Below, piece by piece: positions 9,728 through 20,018 of a DNA stretch of 42,002 nt. The translations under genes were made by a program, and so were the position numbers. The stretch spans positions 1 through 42,002 of the forward strand of contig MSJI02000062.1 of assembly GCA_001931905.2 (NCBI GenBank). The letters are read 5' to 3'. How positions within the stretch are numbered: position 1 is the stretch's first letter; the number at the start of each line of letters is the position of its first letter. The DNA comes from Cladosporium sp. IMV 00045 (taxonomy: Eukaryota; Ascomycota; Dothideomycetes; Cladosporiales; Cladosporiaceae). The notes below the pieces were generated by a model that ran no database searches, was not told where the DNA came from, and saw nothing but the letters and a program-made list of their open reading frames with translations.

Positions 9728-10897
9728 GTTGATGTTGGTGGTGAGCTTCTCTTGGGAATTGCTGAATGTGGATGCCCTGGGGGATGTTTCGTCTGTGTCT
9801 TTGGATCTAGTCGGTGGCACTTCCAGTGGTGCTTTCAAGTATACAAACGTCGGGACTCTCGGTGTGTTGAACTCCCTCGATATACACTGAGAGCGGGCGA
9901 TGTAGAAATTCCGCTATACCGGCCTCGAGATAAACAGTAGAATGATCCTGAGCAATTCACAGAGCACAAAACTGCAGCCTGTTCGCCAGATCAGACCAAT
10001 ACCTGTAGCTCGGTACAGCGGAGATACTCACCTTTGGATCAAACTCCTACTGACCCGATAGCACGGAACCTCTCCAGTTGTTTGACGCGTACTAGATGTC
10101 AGCTTGCGCAGTATATCTCCACCAACGGTGAAGTCAGAGCAGAGCAACCGCGGACATCATCACCCTTGCTCTTCCCAATCGAGGAGCCATGATGCCTCGG
10201 CTGCATTAGTGTATGAGATGATCATCAGATCTTATAGAGAAAGGTGGGTAAGCGCGAGCAATTGAGTTGTTTGGACTTGAAGACGGGCGGTGGCTCATGG
10301 ACCTGCATGAACCCAAAGAGGCAATTGAACTTGACGCTTGGGAGGCTGGGGATGGAGAACTTCATGCAAGTCGTGCAATCATTGCGGAGACGCTGGCCTG
10401 GCGACTGGCAAAACCGGAACTTTGGGATCTTCGATCTTCGATTGTCGAGAACTGACATGTCGGTGAGTTTTGTGTATTCTATATCCATGTTGGTGGGCAA
10501 CCCGAGTGTAGGAAGCACTAGACAGCGTCGAATATTGGCTTCTTGCTGACGCACAGTAGATGCGTTTTCTTTGTCGAAGGATGAAGTAGATCCTCCATCA
10601 TCCATCGAGAGGTGATCTGCTCGCGGCATCCCAGAGACCCGTAAATACTATCACCGCTACTGCACGGTCCGCACATCCCGGAGCTCCTCTCGCGTAGACA
10701 CTAGTTGCAGATCTATGTGACTATGGTGCGAGCCGACGGAGAGCGCTCCCAGGTTCACCGAGCTGGCCGCGTATTTGATCGAGACAGATGGGCAGCAGAG
10801 CCGTAGGTCCTTAAATCGACAGTCGTACACTTGCCTTTGACCTTTCCAGCTTCAGTCTTCATCACAACAAAGATCCCGAAGACAATCGTATCTCACA
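9728..10897. other. Divergent spacer with no confident gene
   Basis: Upstream region of two divergent genes, 1.17 kb. Around 10225-10629 both strands have open frames of 60-134 codons. One on the plus strand (about 10264-10455) translates to an acidic Trp/Leu/Ala-rich peptide that reads somewhat like protein. Codon third positions are not biased as in neighbouring genes, so no gene is called. Confidence 0.4.
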
Positions 10898-11297
10898 ATG
10901 GCTGTGTATGTGCAGACCAATTCGCTGAAGAGCTCCGGGAGGTGCATCCAGCTAACAATCGTCCCAGTGGACTTCTCGAAGACCCCGCGAGCACGCCGCT
11001 CGGCCGCAGAAAGCAGTTGAAGGAGTTGACGACCATGTCCGACGATGAGATCAAGAACATGACCCCCGAACAGATCCGCGAGATCATGCAGAAAGGTGTG
11101 TTCATGAGAGCAAGAAGTTTACACAGCTCTCCCCAGAACAAGCATTGACAATGAGAAATACAGGCGCCGACCTCGATGACAAGGGCGAGCCCAAGCAGAA
11201 GGACAGCTCGCTCAAGATCCGTATCGAGCTGGACCTCGAGGTCGAGGTGCACCTTACTGCCAGAGTGCAGGGTGATGTCACCATTGGCTTGCTGTGA
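10898..11297 (+). CDS. Conserved small fungal protein, function unknown
   Basis: Three exons reconstructed by splice signals: 10898-10905, 10968-11095 and 11164-11297, giving 89 residues. The first exon is only 8 nt (Met-Ala plus two bases); its donor is GTATGT and the branch GCTAAC precedes the CCCAG acceptor. The protein has a charged helical part (STPLGRRKQLKELTTMSDDE, then MTPEQIREIMQKG) and an alternating C-terminus (SSLKIRIELDLEVEVHLTAR ending GDVTIGLL) that looks like beta strands. I recall similar small proteins across ascomycetes, none characterised. No signal peptide or membrane segment. Confidence 0.8.
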
Positions 11298-11801
11298 GAT
11301 CTGATTGCCTGTAATACCGTTACCTCTGGGCTGCCTTTGAATGGCATCGCTGACTGGTCGTGATCAGGTCAAACTAGAGCAGCATGTCAGGCCGATTGGA
11401 ATGATTGGATAATGATGGAATGTCTGGAAATGGCAGATGTATCCATTGGGTTCGGGTATATTCTAAATCGTAGTCTGTCTGTATATAATGTGACCAAGAT
11501 GTTGATTTCATGTTTCGTTTTGTTTGCGAGCCGAGGCTGCTGTCAAACCGACAACCACGCGTCGCCCATCTTTCATCCCAATTTTGGCAAGGTCTTCTCG
11601 ACCCACCAGTCTGTAAGAAACTCGTAGGGTCAAGTCTCGATCCAGTCACCGTCACGGCGGGGGTGGAAGATTGTGCACTGCCGATATTGGGACAAGACTA
11701 AAGGTAAGGTTCAGATGTTCTTTTCGTAGGTCCGCCTTACATCTCCTTCTCTCCCTCCCTTACCACCACACACCCTCACATCACTCTCACCCAGAAGAAC
11801 C
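11298..11801. other. Spacer between the 89-residue gene and the next rightward gene
   Basis: 3' UTR of the small gene followed by a C/T-rich promoter proximal stretch (about 11740-11795) just before the next ATG. No gene seen. Confidence 0.4.
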
Positions 11802-12506
11802 ATGGTCTTCGGCATCCTCACAGCAGTAGCAGCTGCGCCAGCCATCGTCGGCACCACCGAAGCCATCCGGCACGGGCAGAAAGAGAACAACCGCGAGGAA
11901 CACCGCGGCCGAAAGTACCACCTGACCGTAACACTGCTGAAACGCAGCGTCTACTCGGCGCAGTTCGACAACTCGCCCATCGTTCTCAAAGACAACAAAC
12001 TCTACGTCGACACGCGCCGAGACGCGCGCGAGCAGTACTTTCCAGCCACGGCCAACTACCTCCCCTTCCCAGGCAAGAAAGAAATCTGGCGCAAAGCCGG
12101 CTTCGCCGGCGGAGAAGGGTTCGTCACGATGATAAACCACCAGCGATTCCTGAACTGGGTCTACGTCGACCGCCAGACGCACGAGGTCAAATACGGGATC
12201 CGCGCCGAGGCCGACCCGCACATTGTCGGGCCGTGGGATTGCACGAAGATCGAGAGGCGGTTGACTTTCCAGGGCTGGGAGGGGTTTATTGCTGTGCAAG
12301 AGGAGGATGGCGATGATATGTGGGCCCTGTACTTTGATGCTCGCGATGATGGCTTGACGGGCGAGGGGCAGATGGGGAACAAGCAGAAGAGGATGCTGGA
12401 GGTGGAGGTTTGGAGGAAGGAGATCAGGAGGGATTATGATGATGCGATTAATGAGAGGAGGGAGAGGATGGAGGCGAGAGAGGAGTTGGGTGAGACGGTG
12501 GACTGA
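11802..12506 (+). CDS. Conserved hypothetical protein with N-terminal hydrophobic segment
   Basis: Single-exon, 234 residues. It begins MVFGILTAVAAAPAIVGTTE, a short hydrophobic segment that could be a signal anchor or part of a fold. The body has many aromatic and charged residues (RGRKYHLTVTL, GEGFVTMINHQRFLNWVYVD, IERRLTFQGWEGFIAVQEED) suggesting a beta-rich globular domain. A highly charged C-terminal helix of Arg and Glu follows. Proteins starting the same way are frequent and often multicopy in filamentous ascomycetes, as I recall, with no known function. It ends 140 bp from the convergent ketopantoate reductase-like gene. Confidence 0.8.
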   Translation: MVFGILTAVAAAPAIVGTTEAIRHGQKENNREEHRGRKYHLTVTLLKRSVYSAQFDNSPIVLKDNKLYVDTRRDAREQYFPATANYLPFPGKKEIWRKAGFAGGEGFVTMINHQRFLNWVYVDRQTHEVKYGIRAEADPHIVGPWDCTKIERRLTFQGWEGFIAVQEEDGDDMWALYFDARDDGLTGEGQMGNKQKRMLEVEVWRKEIRRDYDDAINERRERMEAREELGETVD

Positions 12507-12646
12507 GATGGGAGTCATTTCATCTATCTACTGGAAACGTGGTGTGTCCACGCTGTGCTCTGTATAAACCACGACAGGTTGGAAAATTCCCGGCGGAGGC
12601 CAGAAGAAGATGTCACGAACGTGACCAGCTTGACCATCAAGCTTGT

Positions 12647-13798
12647 CTAACCAAGCCTTCCATCCACCGCTTGCAGGAGAGCATACGTCGTCGCCAAAGT
12701 CGGCACATCCATGCCAAACTCTCTGGCCCTCCTCATCGGCGTTCCAAGAATCACATCAATCTCCAGCTTCCGGCCCTCCTTCGAGTCTACATACATGGAG
12801 CTGAAAATCCCCGGCAGAGCGAGAATGCGACCGATCAGCACATCCACGAGCTCATCCTTTAGCGGGACACCACACTTCTGTCCAACACGGATGACTTCCA
12901 GCATGAGACGCCTGGTCATCTCCATCGCCTCGGGCCTCGAAAGCCAGACCTGCGTGTCCACGCCTGTCAAAGTCGTGATGCTGTTCCATGCAGCGTTCCA
13001 GACGACTTTCTCCCAGCGCTTGAGCTGGACGTTCTCTTCGAGCGAGATGTTCGTGCCGCCTTCCCGCATCAGACCCGCAAAGTGCTGCAATCTACCCTTT
13101 TCGAGGTCGACCGCCAGGTTGGGATTAGGGAAGAGGCCAAGCTCAGTGTTCTCAGTCTGCATGTGCTTGATCAGCCCCGGCGAGGTCTGCGTGGCGCCAA
13201 TCCAGACAACGCCGGAGATTATGGTGCTTTGGGGGAACGTCTCGCGGAACGGATCCTCATTGCCGACGCCGTTCTGCATGATGGCGAATGTCGTGTTGGC
13301 ATCTGCTACTGATTCGAAGATGGGAGGGATGGCAGAGGGATTGATGGCTTTGTGAGCGCAGACGATGTAATCGAACTTATGAGGGGCCTCGGACGGAGAG
13401 CGGTACACTGAGACTTTGTCAGCATTCCTCTATGAGCATCGACGTTTCGTCCTACTCACCAGCATCGAAGTGAACTTGATGTGTGCCATGATTCTGACTT
13501 TCCACGGTCAGGCCCTTTTCAGCGAGTCAGTGGTATGTTCGTCTTGATTGTTCGGTTGCTGCTCAGAGTGGGTATCGACAGGTACCTTCTCCTTAACCAC
13601 ATCGTAGTTCGTTCTCGCCACAACGCTCAGAGACACATTTGGCACTCGGCTCAGAATGAAAGCGTAGAATCCACCGATTCTGCTCAAGTCTCTCAATTAG
13701 TGCACCATTCGCTTTACCTAGAGGACCTTGGAGGGCACCCACGCGCCGAGACCGAACAGCAACACCTTCACCTTGGGTTGGTCGTCTGAAGAAGACAT
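12647..13798 (-). CDS. 2-dehydropantoate 2-reductase-like oxidoreductase (ApbA/PanE family)
   Basis: NADPH-dependent reductase family; the founding member converts ketopantoate to pantoate for coenzyme A synthesis, but fungi carry several paralogues of unclear substrate. Four exons on the minus strand: 13743-13798, 13586-13679, 13460-13514 and 12647-13407, giving 321 residues. Splicing rebuilds the N-terminal Rossmann motif LLFGLGAIGGFYAF, split by intron 1 at the third glycine region. Then come YIVCAHKA, IMQNGVGNED and ISGVVWIGA. RWEKVVWNAAWNSITTLTG carries the catalytic-type Lys202 with Asn206 and Asn210 at +4 and +8. The C-terminal domain continues to a conserved helix ending at 12647. The introns are 63, 71 and 52 nt. 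Family assignment is secure, the substrate is not. Confidence 0.88.
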
Positions 13799-14548
13799 TT
13801 CTTGTATTCGTAATCTGCGGTAAATTTCTAATTTCAAAAACGGCTGTCGGTGCTAGTATAAGGATAGTTCTGCATTCCCAGAGGCTGACATGTATCAACA
13901 CGGTGGCAGATCGGTTGTGGGTCATTCAAACGCCGACTCGATGGAACCCTATCGTCTCACCTGGGGATTCCACGCCCTATACACGACACAAGAAGTCTAA
14001 CGATGAATGAGGATGTTTCTAGAAAGTTCGTCGTCTCTTGGATGTCATTCCGATCTTACGACTGAGCCCAGTTCTCATGCTGGTAGCAATGAGTTCAAAA
14101 GAGTGATCTGTGTACAACCTCGGTTCTTACGTCGATAGCCGTGAGTCGTGGGTTTAACACGGTCAATTATAGGGCAAAGTAAGTGAGGTATAGAGAGCTA
14201 TTGACTAAGCAGTGTGTTTTATTGTACATATAGCATCATCTTACATCAACAAAATCCGTATCTGTGTCTTCTATTGACCAATTCATTTCATGAGTAAAAG
14301 GCGCTACTGCCATCGCTCTTCTCAACCGTCGAGTGAATTGGGCGGCGCCGTTCGTTCCCCGCGCTTGCGACAGAGTGACTGATGAGTCCTCCGTGGTTGC
14401 GCAAGTCGATCTTGCTGCCACCCGTATCTCGAACGAAACTCTGTACATTCTTCACCATATAGACAACAATACTATCCGAGCATTTGGACATTCTCGGAGT
14501 CATTGGAGCCGGCCGAGCGAACATAGGCATGATATCATAACAAAAAAC
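13799..14548. other. Divergent spacer before the RG-rich gene
   Basis: Shared upstream region of the reductase-like gene and the RG-rich gene. The frame of the latter stays open upstream to 14333, but the first ATG with family-like sequence is 14549. No other gene seen. Confidence 0.4.
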
Positions 14549-15796
14549 ATGTCTTCATTATACCAATCCAAATGGGCAGACCCGCCTGCCGCAGCCACCG
14601 AGGAGAAGAAAGAGGAGCAACAAGGAAAGCAAGAACAAGAAGAAGCAACGCCATCCGAGCCAGCATTTAAACCCGAAGAAACCGCACCCGAAGCAGGACG
14701 ACCTGAATCTCGACGTAAATCCGAACATACACTCTCCGCCGCTGCGACCGCTTTCGCGCCCTCCTCAACTTTGGACCCTCCTCCTGATGTCTCGACATAC
14801 GATGAGTTCGCGCAAACAGGCGGGCAAGAAGAGGATCTGTTCGACGATGTGGTGCCGGTGGAAGAGTCCATGCAGACGCGGACGCCAGACGACTTGTTCG
14901 GAGACGAGTTCACGCCAGTAGAGCAGCCGATCGTAGAGAAGCCCGCCGACGTTCCTGCGCCTGTCGCGCAACCAGTCGTGGAGCAGGCGGCTGCTCAGCC
15001 CGTATCGCAACCTAGCAAAAATACCAATGAAGGAGCGCGAGGAAAGGGAAGAGGACGTGGCAGAGGCGGGCGCAAAGATAATCAAGCGCAGTCAAACCAT
15101 ACACAATCGGAGCAAAAGAGCGAGGAAGCGCAAGCGCCGGACAACGCACCCACAGGGCCGAAGAAAGAGACCATAGCATCCGTTCGAGGGGACAGGCGTG
15201 GCACAGGTGGTGTGCGCAAGCCCAAGCTCTCCGAGACGGAACTCGCGGAGAAGATGGCGCAGATCCAGATCAAGAACGCCTCGCTCACCGCTGCGCACGC
15301 GCGTGCTGAGGCGGATGCGGCGTCGTTCGCGGAGAGGGAGCAGCAGGCGAAAGCGAAGTCTGAGCAGCGGGCGAAGGAGGAGCGGAGGGATAGGCAGCAG
15401 ATGATGGGGGAGCGCGAGCGCAACAGGCTTAGGAAGCTTAAGGCGCTCGAGGGCAGAGAGTGGGATATGGAGAAGAATGAGGATGACTTTTCGAAGGGAG
15501 GGAAGTACGACAAGAAAGGCGGGTTTGCAGGTGACAAGGGAGACTATTCGGACGGCAGGGAGTACCTCTTGCGAGAGCCTAGAGAGAAGCGAGGAGGTGG
15601 TGCTGCTGGCCATGCAGCGAGGGGTGGCAAGCAGACGCAAAATGCTCCGCCGAAGCAGGAGGATTTCCCGTCTCTGCCCACCAAAGGTGATGGTACTGAT
15701 TCGAAACCAAAGAAGGACCTCACCACCTTCCCAGATGCCACGGCCGCCGGCAAATCCTGGGCGGATCAGGTCGAGTCATCGACGCCCCGTGCTTGA
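14549..15796 (+). CDS. Low-complexity RG-rich protein, putative RNA-associated
   Basis: Single-exon, 415 residues, strongly charged and disordered. It begins MSSLYQSKWADPPAA. Residues 20-110 are Glu/Pro/Ala-rich, followed by acidic patches (EEDLFDDVV, DDLFGDEF). An RG box at about 160-176 (RGKGRGRGRGGRK) suggests RNA binding. Residues about 229-314 form a long Lys/Arg/Glu coiled-coil-like helix. A second Gly-rich basic stretch follows, then EDFPSLPT near 372 and KSWADQ near 403. The WAD tripeptide occurs at both ends. Fungal proteins with such ends exist, uncharacterised to my knowledge. The start was chosen as the first ATG followed by the SKWAD motif. Confidence 0.75.
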   Translation: MSSLYQSKWADPPAAATEEKKEEQQGKQEQEEATPSEPAFKPEETAPEAGRPESRRKSEHTLSAAATAFAPSSTLDPPPDVSTYDEFAQTGGQEEDLFDDVVPVEESMQTRTPDDLFGDEFTPVEQPIVEKPADVPAPVAQPVVEQAAAQPVSQPSKNTNEGARGKGRGRGRGGRKDNQAQSNHTQSEQKSEEAQAPDNAPTGPKKETIASVRGDRRGTGGVRKPKLSETELAEKMAQIQIKNASLTAAHARAEADAASFAEREQQAKAKSEQRAKEERRDRQQMMGERERNRLRKLKALEGREWDMEKNEDDFSKGGKYDKKGGFAGDKGDYSDGREYLLREPREKRGGGAAGHAARGGKQTQNAPPKQEDFPSLPTKGDGTDSKPKKDLTTFPDATAAGKSWADQVESSTPRA

Positions 15797-16405
15797 TTTA
15801 CAGCCCTCACGTATTGATATCCCGCAAGTCTATACACGATTGCTCGATTTTGCCGAGCCTTACGATATTAAACCTAAAAATACTTTGTTACGATTCAAAT
15901 CGAGGCTTTGAAGCCATTCTTGCCCTACCGCCCTGCATATGCGTTTTGAACTATGGCAATTACTATTATAGACACGCAATGTGGCTTTTGTAGCTGGGTG
16001 TTCATCACTGCATTCTTCGATCCGTGTTAGGTTTCTTCCATATCCAGCCCACATAATGTGTATGAAATCATTAGTGCGAACATATTTCACCGAAATAACA
16101 ATAGTGAAACATGCAATACACGCAGTGGTTCCTCGAATACTAAAAGCCTAATCCAACAGTAAAGATGACCTGCCTATTCCACGCCTCGGCAAGGCCTTCC
16201 GATCGCTGTCATCCCGCTTTTGAATGACTTCACGTCTTGAATTGCAGTCACAGAACTACATCTACAAATCATTTCGTCGTTACCTTCCTATTTGTATTTT
16301 TTTCGTTATTTGATTTAAAGAGCTCGATATAGGCCCAGGAAAGCATTGAAGAAACACAGCTTTACTACAGACTTAGTAATCTCAGCTGTAACCGGATCCC
16401 TCATC
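15797..16405. other. Spacer before the short-chain dehydrogenase gene
   Basis: AT-rich 3' UTR and promoter. An in-frame extension of the dehydrogenase frame runs back to 16346 but has no ATG before 16406. No gene seen. Confidence 0.4.
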
Positions 16406-17206
16406 ATGTCGATTGATCTCGGTCTAAAAGACGTCCATGTCCTCATCACAGGCGCCGCTGGAGGCATTGGTCTGGAGACAGTTCACGTCTTCCGTCAGCT
16501 GGGAGCTCGAGTCACAGCACATTACAACAGCAACATCGGCGAGCTGGCATCAATCGAAGACATTGTCTCCATCCAGGCAGACGTCCGCGACGAAGCTGGT
16601 GTACAAACTTTACTCAACACTGCCTCGCAGAAGAACGGCGGTCCTGTCAGCGTGCTAGTCGTAAACCACGGCATCTGGCCGACGAATGACGCTCCTATCG
16701 CCGACATGGATTTATCCCAATGGAGCAACACCCTCTCCGTAAACCTGACCGGCCCATTCCTGTTGTGCAGAGAGTATCTGAAAGCTCTGCGCTCTGCCCC
16801 TGAGGCCGCCAAAGATGCAGCAAACATCATCTTCATCGGATCCACAGCTGGCAAATTCGGCGAAGCTGGCCACGGCGATTATGCGTCCACGAAGGCCGCT
16901 CTCATGTATGGCCTGACTCCCACGCTCAAGAATGAGATCGTCCGCATCGCTCCCAGGGGACGAGTCAACACTGTCAGTCCCGGGTGGGTGGCAACGCCGA
17001 TGGCCACGGAGACGCTTAAGGATACTGCTTTCGTCGGGAGGGCGATCTCCACCACGCCTTTGCAGAAGGTTGCGAGGCCGGAGGATGTGGCGAGGCAGGT
17101 TGCAGTCATGGCCAGTCCTGTTTTGAGCGGTCACGTCACTGGAGTGAATATCATGGTGGATGGAGGTATGGAGGGGAGGTTGCTTTTCCCTCCAAAGTCG
17201 AGCTAG
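16406..17206 (+). CDS. Short-chain dehydrogenase/reductase (classical SDR)
   Basis: Soluble NAD(P)-dependent oxidoreductase of 266 residues, single exon, normal length for a classical SDR. The cofactor motif is TGAAGGIG at residues 15-22. VNHGIW at 87-91 stands in for the NNAG motif. The catalytic set is Asn113, Ser146 (IGSTAG), Tyr159 and Lys163 (DYASTKAAL). NTVSPGWVATPM and the C-terminal GHVTGVNIMVDGGM are typical. Its order of motifs is that of 3-oxoacyl-reductase-like SDRs. The substrate is unknown. It has no biosynthetic cluster partners nearby; the adjacent genes are unrelated. Confidence 0.9.
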   Translation: MSIDLGLKDVHVLITGAAGGIGLETVHVFRQLGARVTAHYNSNIGELASIEDIVSIQADVRDEAGVQTLLNTASQKNGGPVSVLVVNHGIWPTNDAPIADMDLSQWSNTLSVNLTGPFLLCREYLKALRSAPEAAKDAANIIFIGSTAGKFGEAGHGDYASTKAALMYGLTPTLKNEIVRIAPRGRVNTVSPGWVATPMATETLKDTAFVGRAISTTPLQKVARPEDVARQVAVMASPVLSGHVTGVNIMVDGGMEGRLLFPPKSS

Positions 17207-17492
17207 GGTGAGAACGATCGTATCGACTACGGGCGCTGTTTGCATGTTCGTTGATGTCATGCCTCAGTCGCTCCTGCCTTCACTTTCAGCTCCCGGACCA
17301 GTTCAACAACCTCAACCAATCTCCTTCATTAGCTCTCCCTCATTCGCTGGCCCTCATTTTCTTCCCTTCATCTTTGGCCTAGATTGTTTATCCCTCTTGG
17401 CACATCATACTTAAACACTGACGCTTTGTCACGTCTACACTTCGACAACATCACCGATCTCAGTGGTAAGAACTGAACTTCACAAGCAAGAC

Positions 17493-18968
17493 ATGATTCG
17501 AAGAGGTAGGGGCCGAATCAGAAAAGCTAGCATTGCTGGTGGCGGGCGTGGTGGCCACGTCCGCGGCAACAGCGTGAGCAGCATCAACACCACAAGCAGC
17601 ATAACGGTAGGCACACCACAACCGGCAGCTAAGAGGAGAGTCAACCTGAACTCAAGATCCGAAACGACCGTCTCCAACGTTGTCTTCCTCCCAGCAAACC
17701 AGCACAAATTTCCTATCGTTCAGTTCGAGTGCTTCGACCGCCTTGCGACGAGCGAACGCATTCGTGAATGGCTGCAAGCCACCGACTCACTCGACGTCAA
17801 AGACCTTCAAAGACTCGACGACCAAGAGCTCAACCTCATTGGTCCTCTCACGAAATGCACCATGACTCTCCTTGAGGGCGCAGCCTCCCTCAAAGAGAGC
17901 GCCGTCTCCATTCCCATCTCAATACTCGCCCTTCATGCATCCACCAACACCCATTTCCACTTCTTCTGGACACCATTCTCCCTCTCGACCCTCCTCACAG
18001 ACCTGGCCATCGATGGTCTAATCGAAACAAAAGCCCTCACAGAAGAACCACACCGCTGTTCACCCACAGGCACTCTGCTCCCACCTCGCCACCACACCCT
18101 CTACACGATGCTGAAAGAAAACTTCCGCCTGGCAAGCACCTACCCGGACTCCGACTCTTTCCACCTTGCCTCCCAAATGAGCGATATGTGCCCTAGCATC
18201 CGCAACCCAACCGACGCCCACCGCCGCATCGAAGCCGAAGACGCTCTGCACTCGACCAACAACGCAGCCGGCGACGGCAAAGACCTTGAAGACGACCGGT
18301 ACATTTTCGAACTGGCCCCTGCCGAGCGCGCCCTCGCTAGCCTGGTCTATATGTGCTGTGCGGAATATCTGCTCCTGAAGCGGAAATACTTCAAGTCGTT
18401 CTCACGCGATTGCGCGCTGCTCAGTCAGAAAATCAGGCTCACTACTGCTGCTAGACGGGTGAATCGGACGAGGTTTCCGTCTGTCGCCACTACGGAGGAT
18501 AATGACGATGTGACGTCTGAGAATGATGTGACTAACCAGAGCAACTACGATCCCAATGACAACGACGACCAAGACGTCGGAATGGATAACTCTCCCCTCC
18601 CAAACCGCAACGACACCCCAGCCACCACTCCCATCGCCCACACAACACGCTCGCACGACCAATCCATCACCAGCACGCCCGAAAGCATCACTCACAACCG
18701 CAGATCCCAACCCAACTCCAGCCATGCCAACCGCCGCAACACCCCACTCACCCGCACTTTAAGCGCCGCCACCGCCCGCAACGGCTCTCGCGCCCGCGCC
18801 GAGCGCGTGCGCACTTTCACCGCGCATGTCAAAGCGATCGAAGCGGCGACGGGTTGGTCCACCGCGCGCAGCAGAAGGTTGGCGGTTGGGTGGGAGATGT
18901 TGGGTTTCCTGGACGAGGCGAGGGTTTTGGCTGTGGTAGAGGGGGAGGAGAGTGAGGGGGACCAGTAA
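17493..18968 (+). CDS. Hypothetical basic/low-complexity protein, possibly SWIRM-like
   Basis: Single-exon protein of 491 residues from the first ATG in frame. The N-terminus is basic and Gly/Arg-rich (RRGRGRIRKASIAGGGRGG), which suggests a nuclear or nucleic-acid role. Residues about 75-250 form a helical, Leu-rich domain not recognised. Residues 273-305 (LAPAERALASLVYMCCAEYL, then KRKYFKSFSR) and about 439-480 (HVKAIEAATGWSTARSRRLA, then GWEMLGFLDEAR) resemble the two halves of a SWIRM domain of the Fun19/Laf type. Between them lies about 130 residues of Asn/Asp/Ser/Thr-rich insert. This domain call is tentative. The start has no strong support; upstream frame is open only to 17463. Confidence 0.7.
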   Translation: MIRRGRGRIRKASIAGGGRGGHVRGNSVSSINTTSSITVGTPQPAAKRRVNLNSRSETTVSNVVFLPANQHKFPIVQFECFDRLATSERIREWLQATDSLDVKDLQRLDDQELNLIGPLTKCTMTLLEGAASLKESAVSIPISILALHASTNTHFHFFWTPFSLSTLLTDLAIDGLIETKALTEEPHRCSPTGTLLPPRHHTLYTMLKENFRLASTYPDSDSFHLASQMSDMCPSIRNPTDAHRRIEAEDALHSTNNAAGDGKDLEDDRYIFELAPAERALASLVYMCCAEYLLLKRKYFKSFSRDCALLSQKIRLTTAARRVNRTRFPSVATTEDNDDVTSENDVTNQSNYDPNDNDDQDVGMDNSPLPNRNDTPATTPIAHTTRSHDQSITSTPESITHNRRSQPNSSHANRRNTPLTRTLSAATARNGSRARAERVRTFTAHVKAIEAATGWSTARSRRLAVGWEMLGFLDEARVLAVVEGEESEGDQ

Positions 18969-20018
18969 GAGGAGGGAGGGGTCTGAAGTTGAATGGGAGT
19001 TACGTGTGAAGATGGGCTCGACTTTTTGTTAGCTTGGTCTGGTAGGATGGAAAGCATCACGAAACGGCGTAGCAATGTCATGGAGACTCTACGTTGTTTT
19101 TTGAATCGGTGACGAGGAGCGTGGCGATAATGGTTTCGATAAGTGTAAGCCTGCACTCTAGTCGACTGATTGGATCGAAAATACGATACGTTTGCTTGGA
19201 AAAAATCGAAAAGATACTGGAAAACGGCGTACAATCCACTACCTACGTAAGAGATCTAAGCAGCCCTTCCTCGAGATTCTTTCTTTGTTTTTGCAAAAGA
19301 CGGCTACCAGAAACGCCAGCGCTGATGATTGATCTTTGGATGAAAGTCTAGCGCCCAAACTTTGTCTTCATTCAGTTCCGTTGTCGAAAGCTAAAAATAT
19401 TCGATATATGCTGCTCTCGTCCGCTCATTTGGCTTCGTCGATTGATCTTTGTTGCTGTTCTGTCATTTCGTTTGAGCCGAGTCGCTGCTGCACGAAGCGA
19501 GAACTGTCGCCGGGTAGATTACTGGTACAGCCTATCGTGAGCACACATCAAGCAAAAGCGAGAATGTATCAAGTATTCACCTGCCAAATCCCTTGGATAT
19601 GTAATAGATTCCAGCACCGAGTGCTGCAAGCTTGAGCTTTGCGGCTGGCATGTTTGTGATATTGTCGATTGGTGAAGGCGTTCTGCGGTGATTTGTTTAT
19701 GAAACGGGATTGGTGCTTTAGCGTTGTTAGAAAATAATTGTTATACGAGGATTTATATACAAGTACAATGGTTTCATTCACCCTCGTCGATATCTCCGAT
19801 GACCGACTCGGAGAAGTGGGCTGGTGAAGCCGGCTTGTTCGCTTAACCCCGACGCTTTTTTTTTTTTTTTTTTGCTCTTCTATTTAGTCGTTCGATCGAA
19901 CTTTTGATTGATTCAGATCCTACAAGCTAAGATAATACATAAGCGAAATTGATGGGAGATACCTTAGAAAACAGCGGGCAACGAAACGTCAGTCTAGCAG
20001 TGCCGGGTAGGACCTCGA
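18969..20018. other. Convergent spacer with a T-run and a possible microgene
   Basis: Lies between the tails of the SWIRM-like and HET genes. It holds an about 18-nt T-run at 19856-19873 and the candidate minus-strand microprotein at 19519-19651. Nothing else recognised. Confidence 0.4.
19519..19651 (-). CDS. Possible microprotein of 24-27 residues
   Basis: A minus-strand ATG at 19651 in good context (CACAAACATGCC) opens MPAAKLKLAALGAGIYYISK, a small basic/hydrophobic helix with a Gly-rich centre, reminiscent of single-pass mitochondrial or membrane micropeptides. Read through, it stops after 24 codons. A GTGAAT donor at 19580 and a GATAG acceptor at 19532 would define a 49-nt intron and give 27 residues ending RLYQ. 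The C-terminus is therefore uncertain. No homologue is recalled. Only the composition, the start context and the plausible intron support it. Confidence 0.3.

Noticed and set aside
12711..13355. 214-codon plus-strand frame
   Set aside because: Antisense to the ketopantoate reductase-like gene, which has clear family motifs.
16346..16405. N-terminal extension of the SDR
   Set aside because: The frame is open but has no ATG, and the SDR Rossmann strand begins directly after the ATG at 16406.
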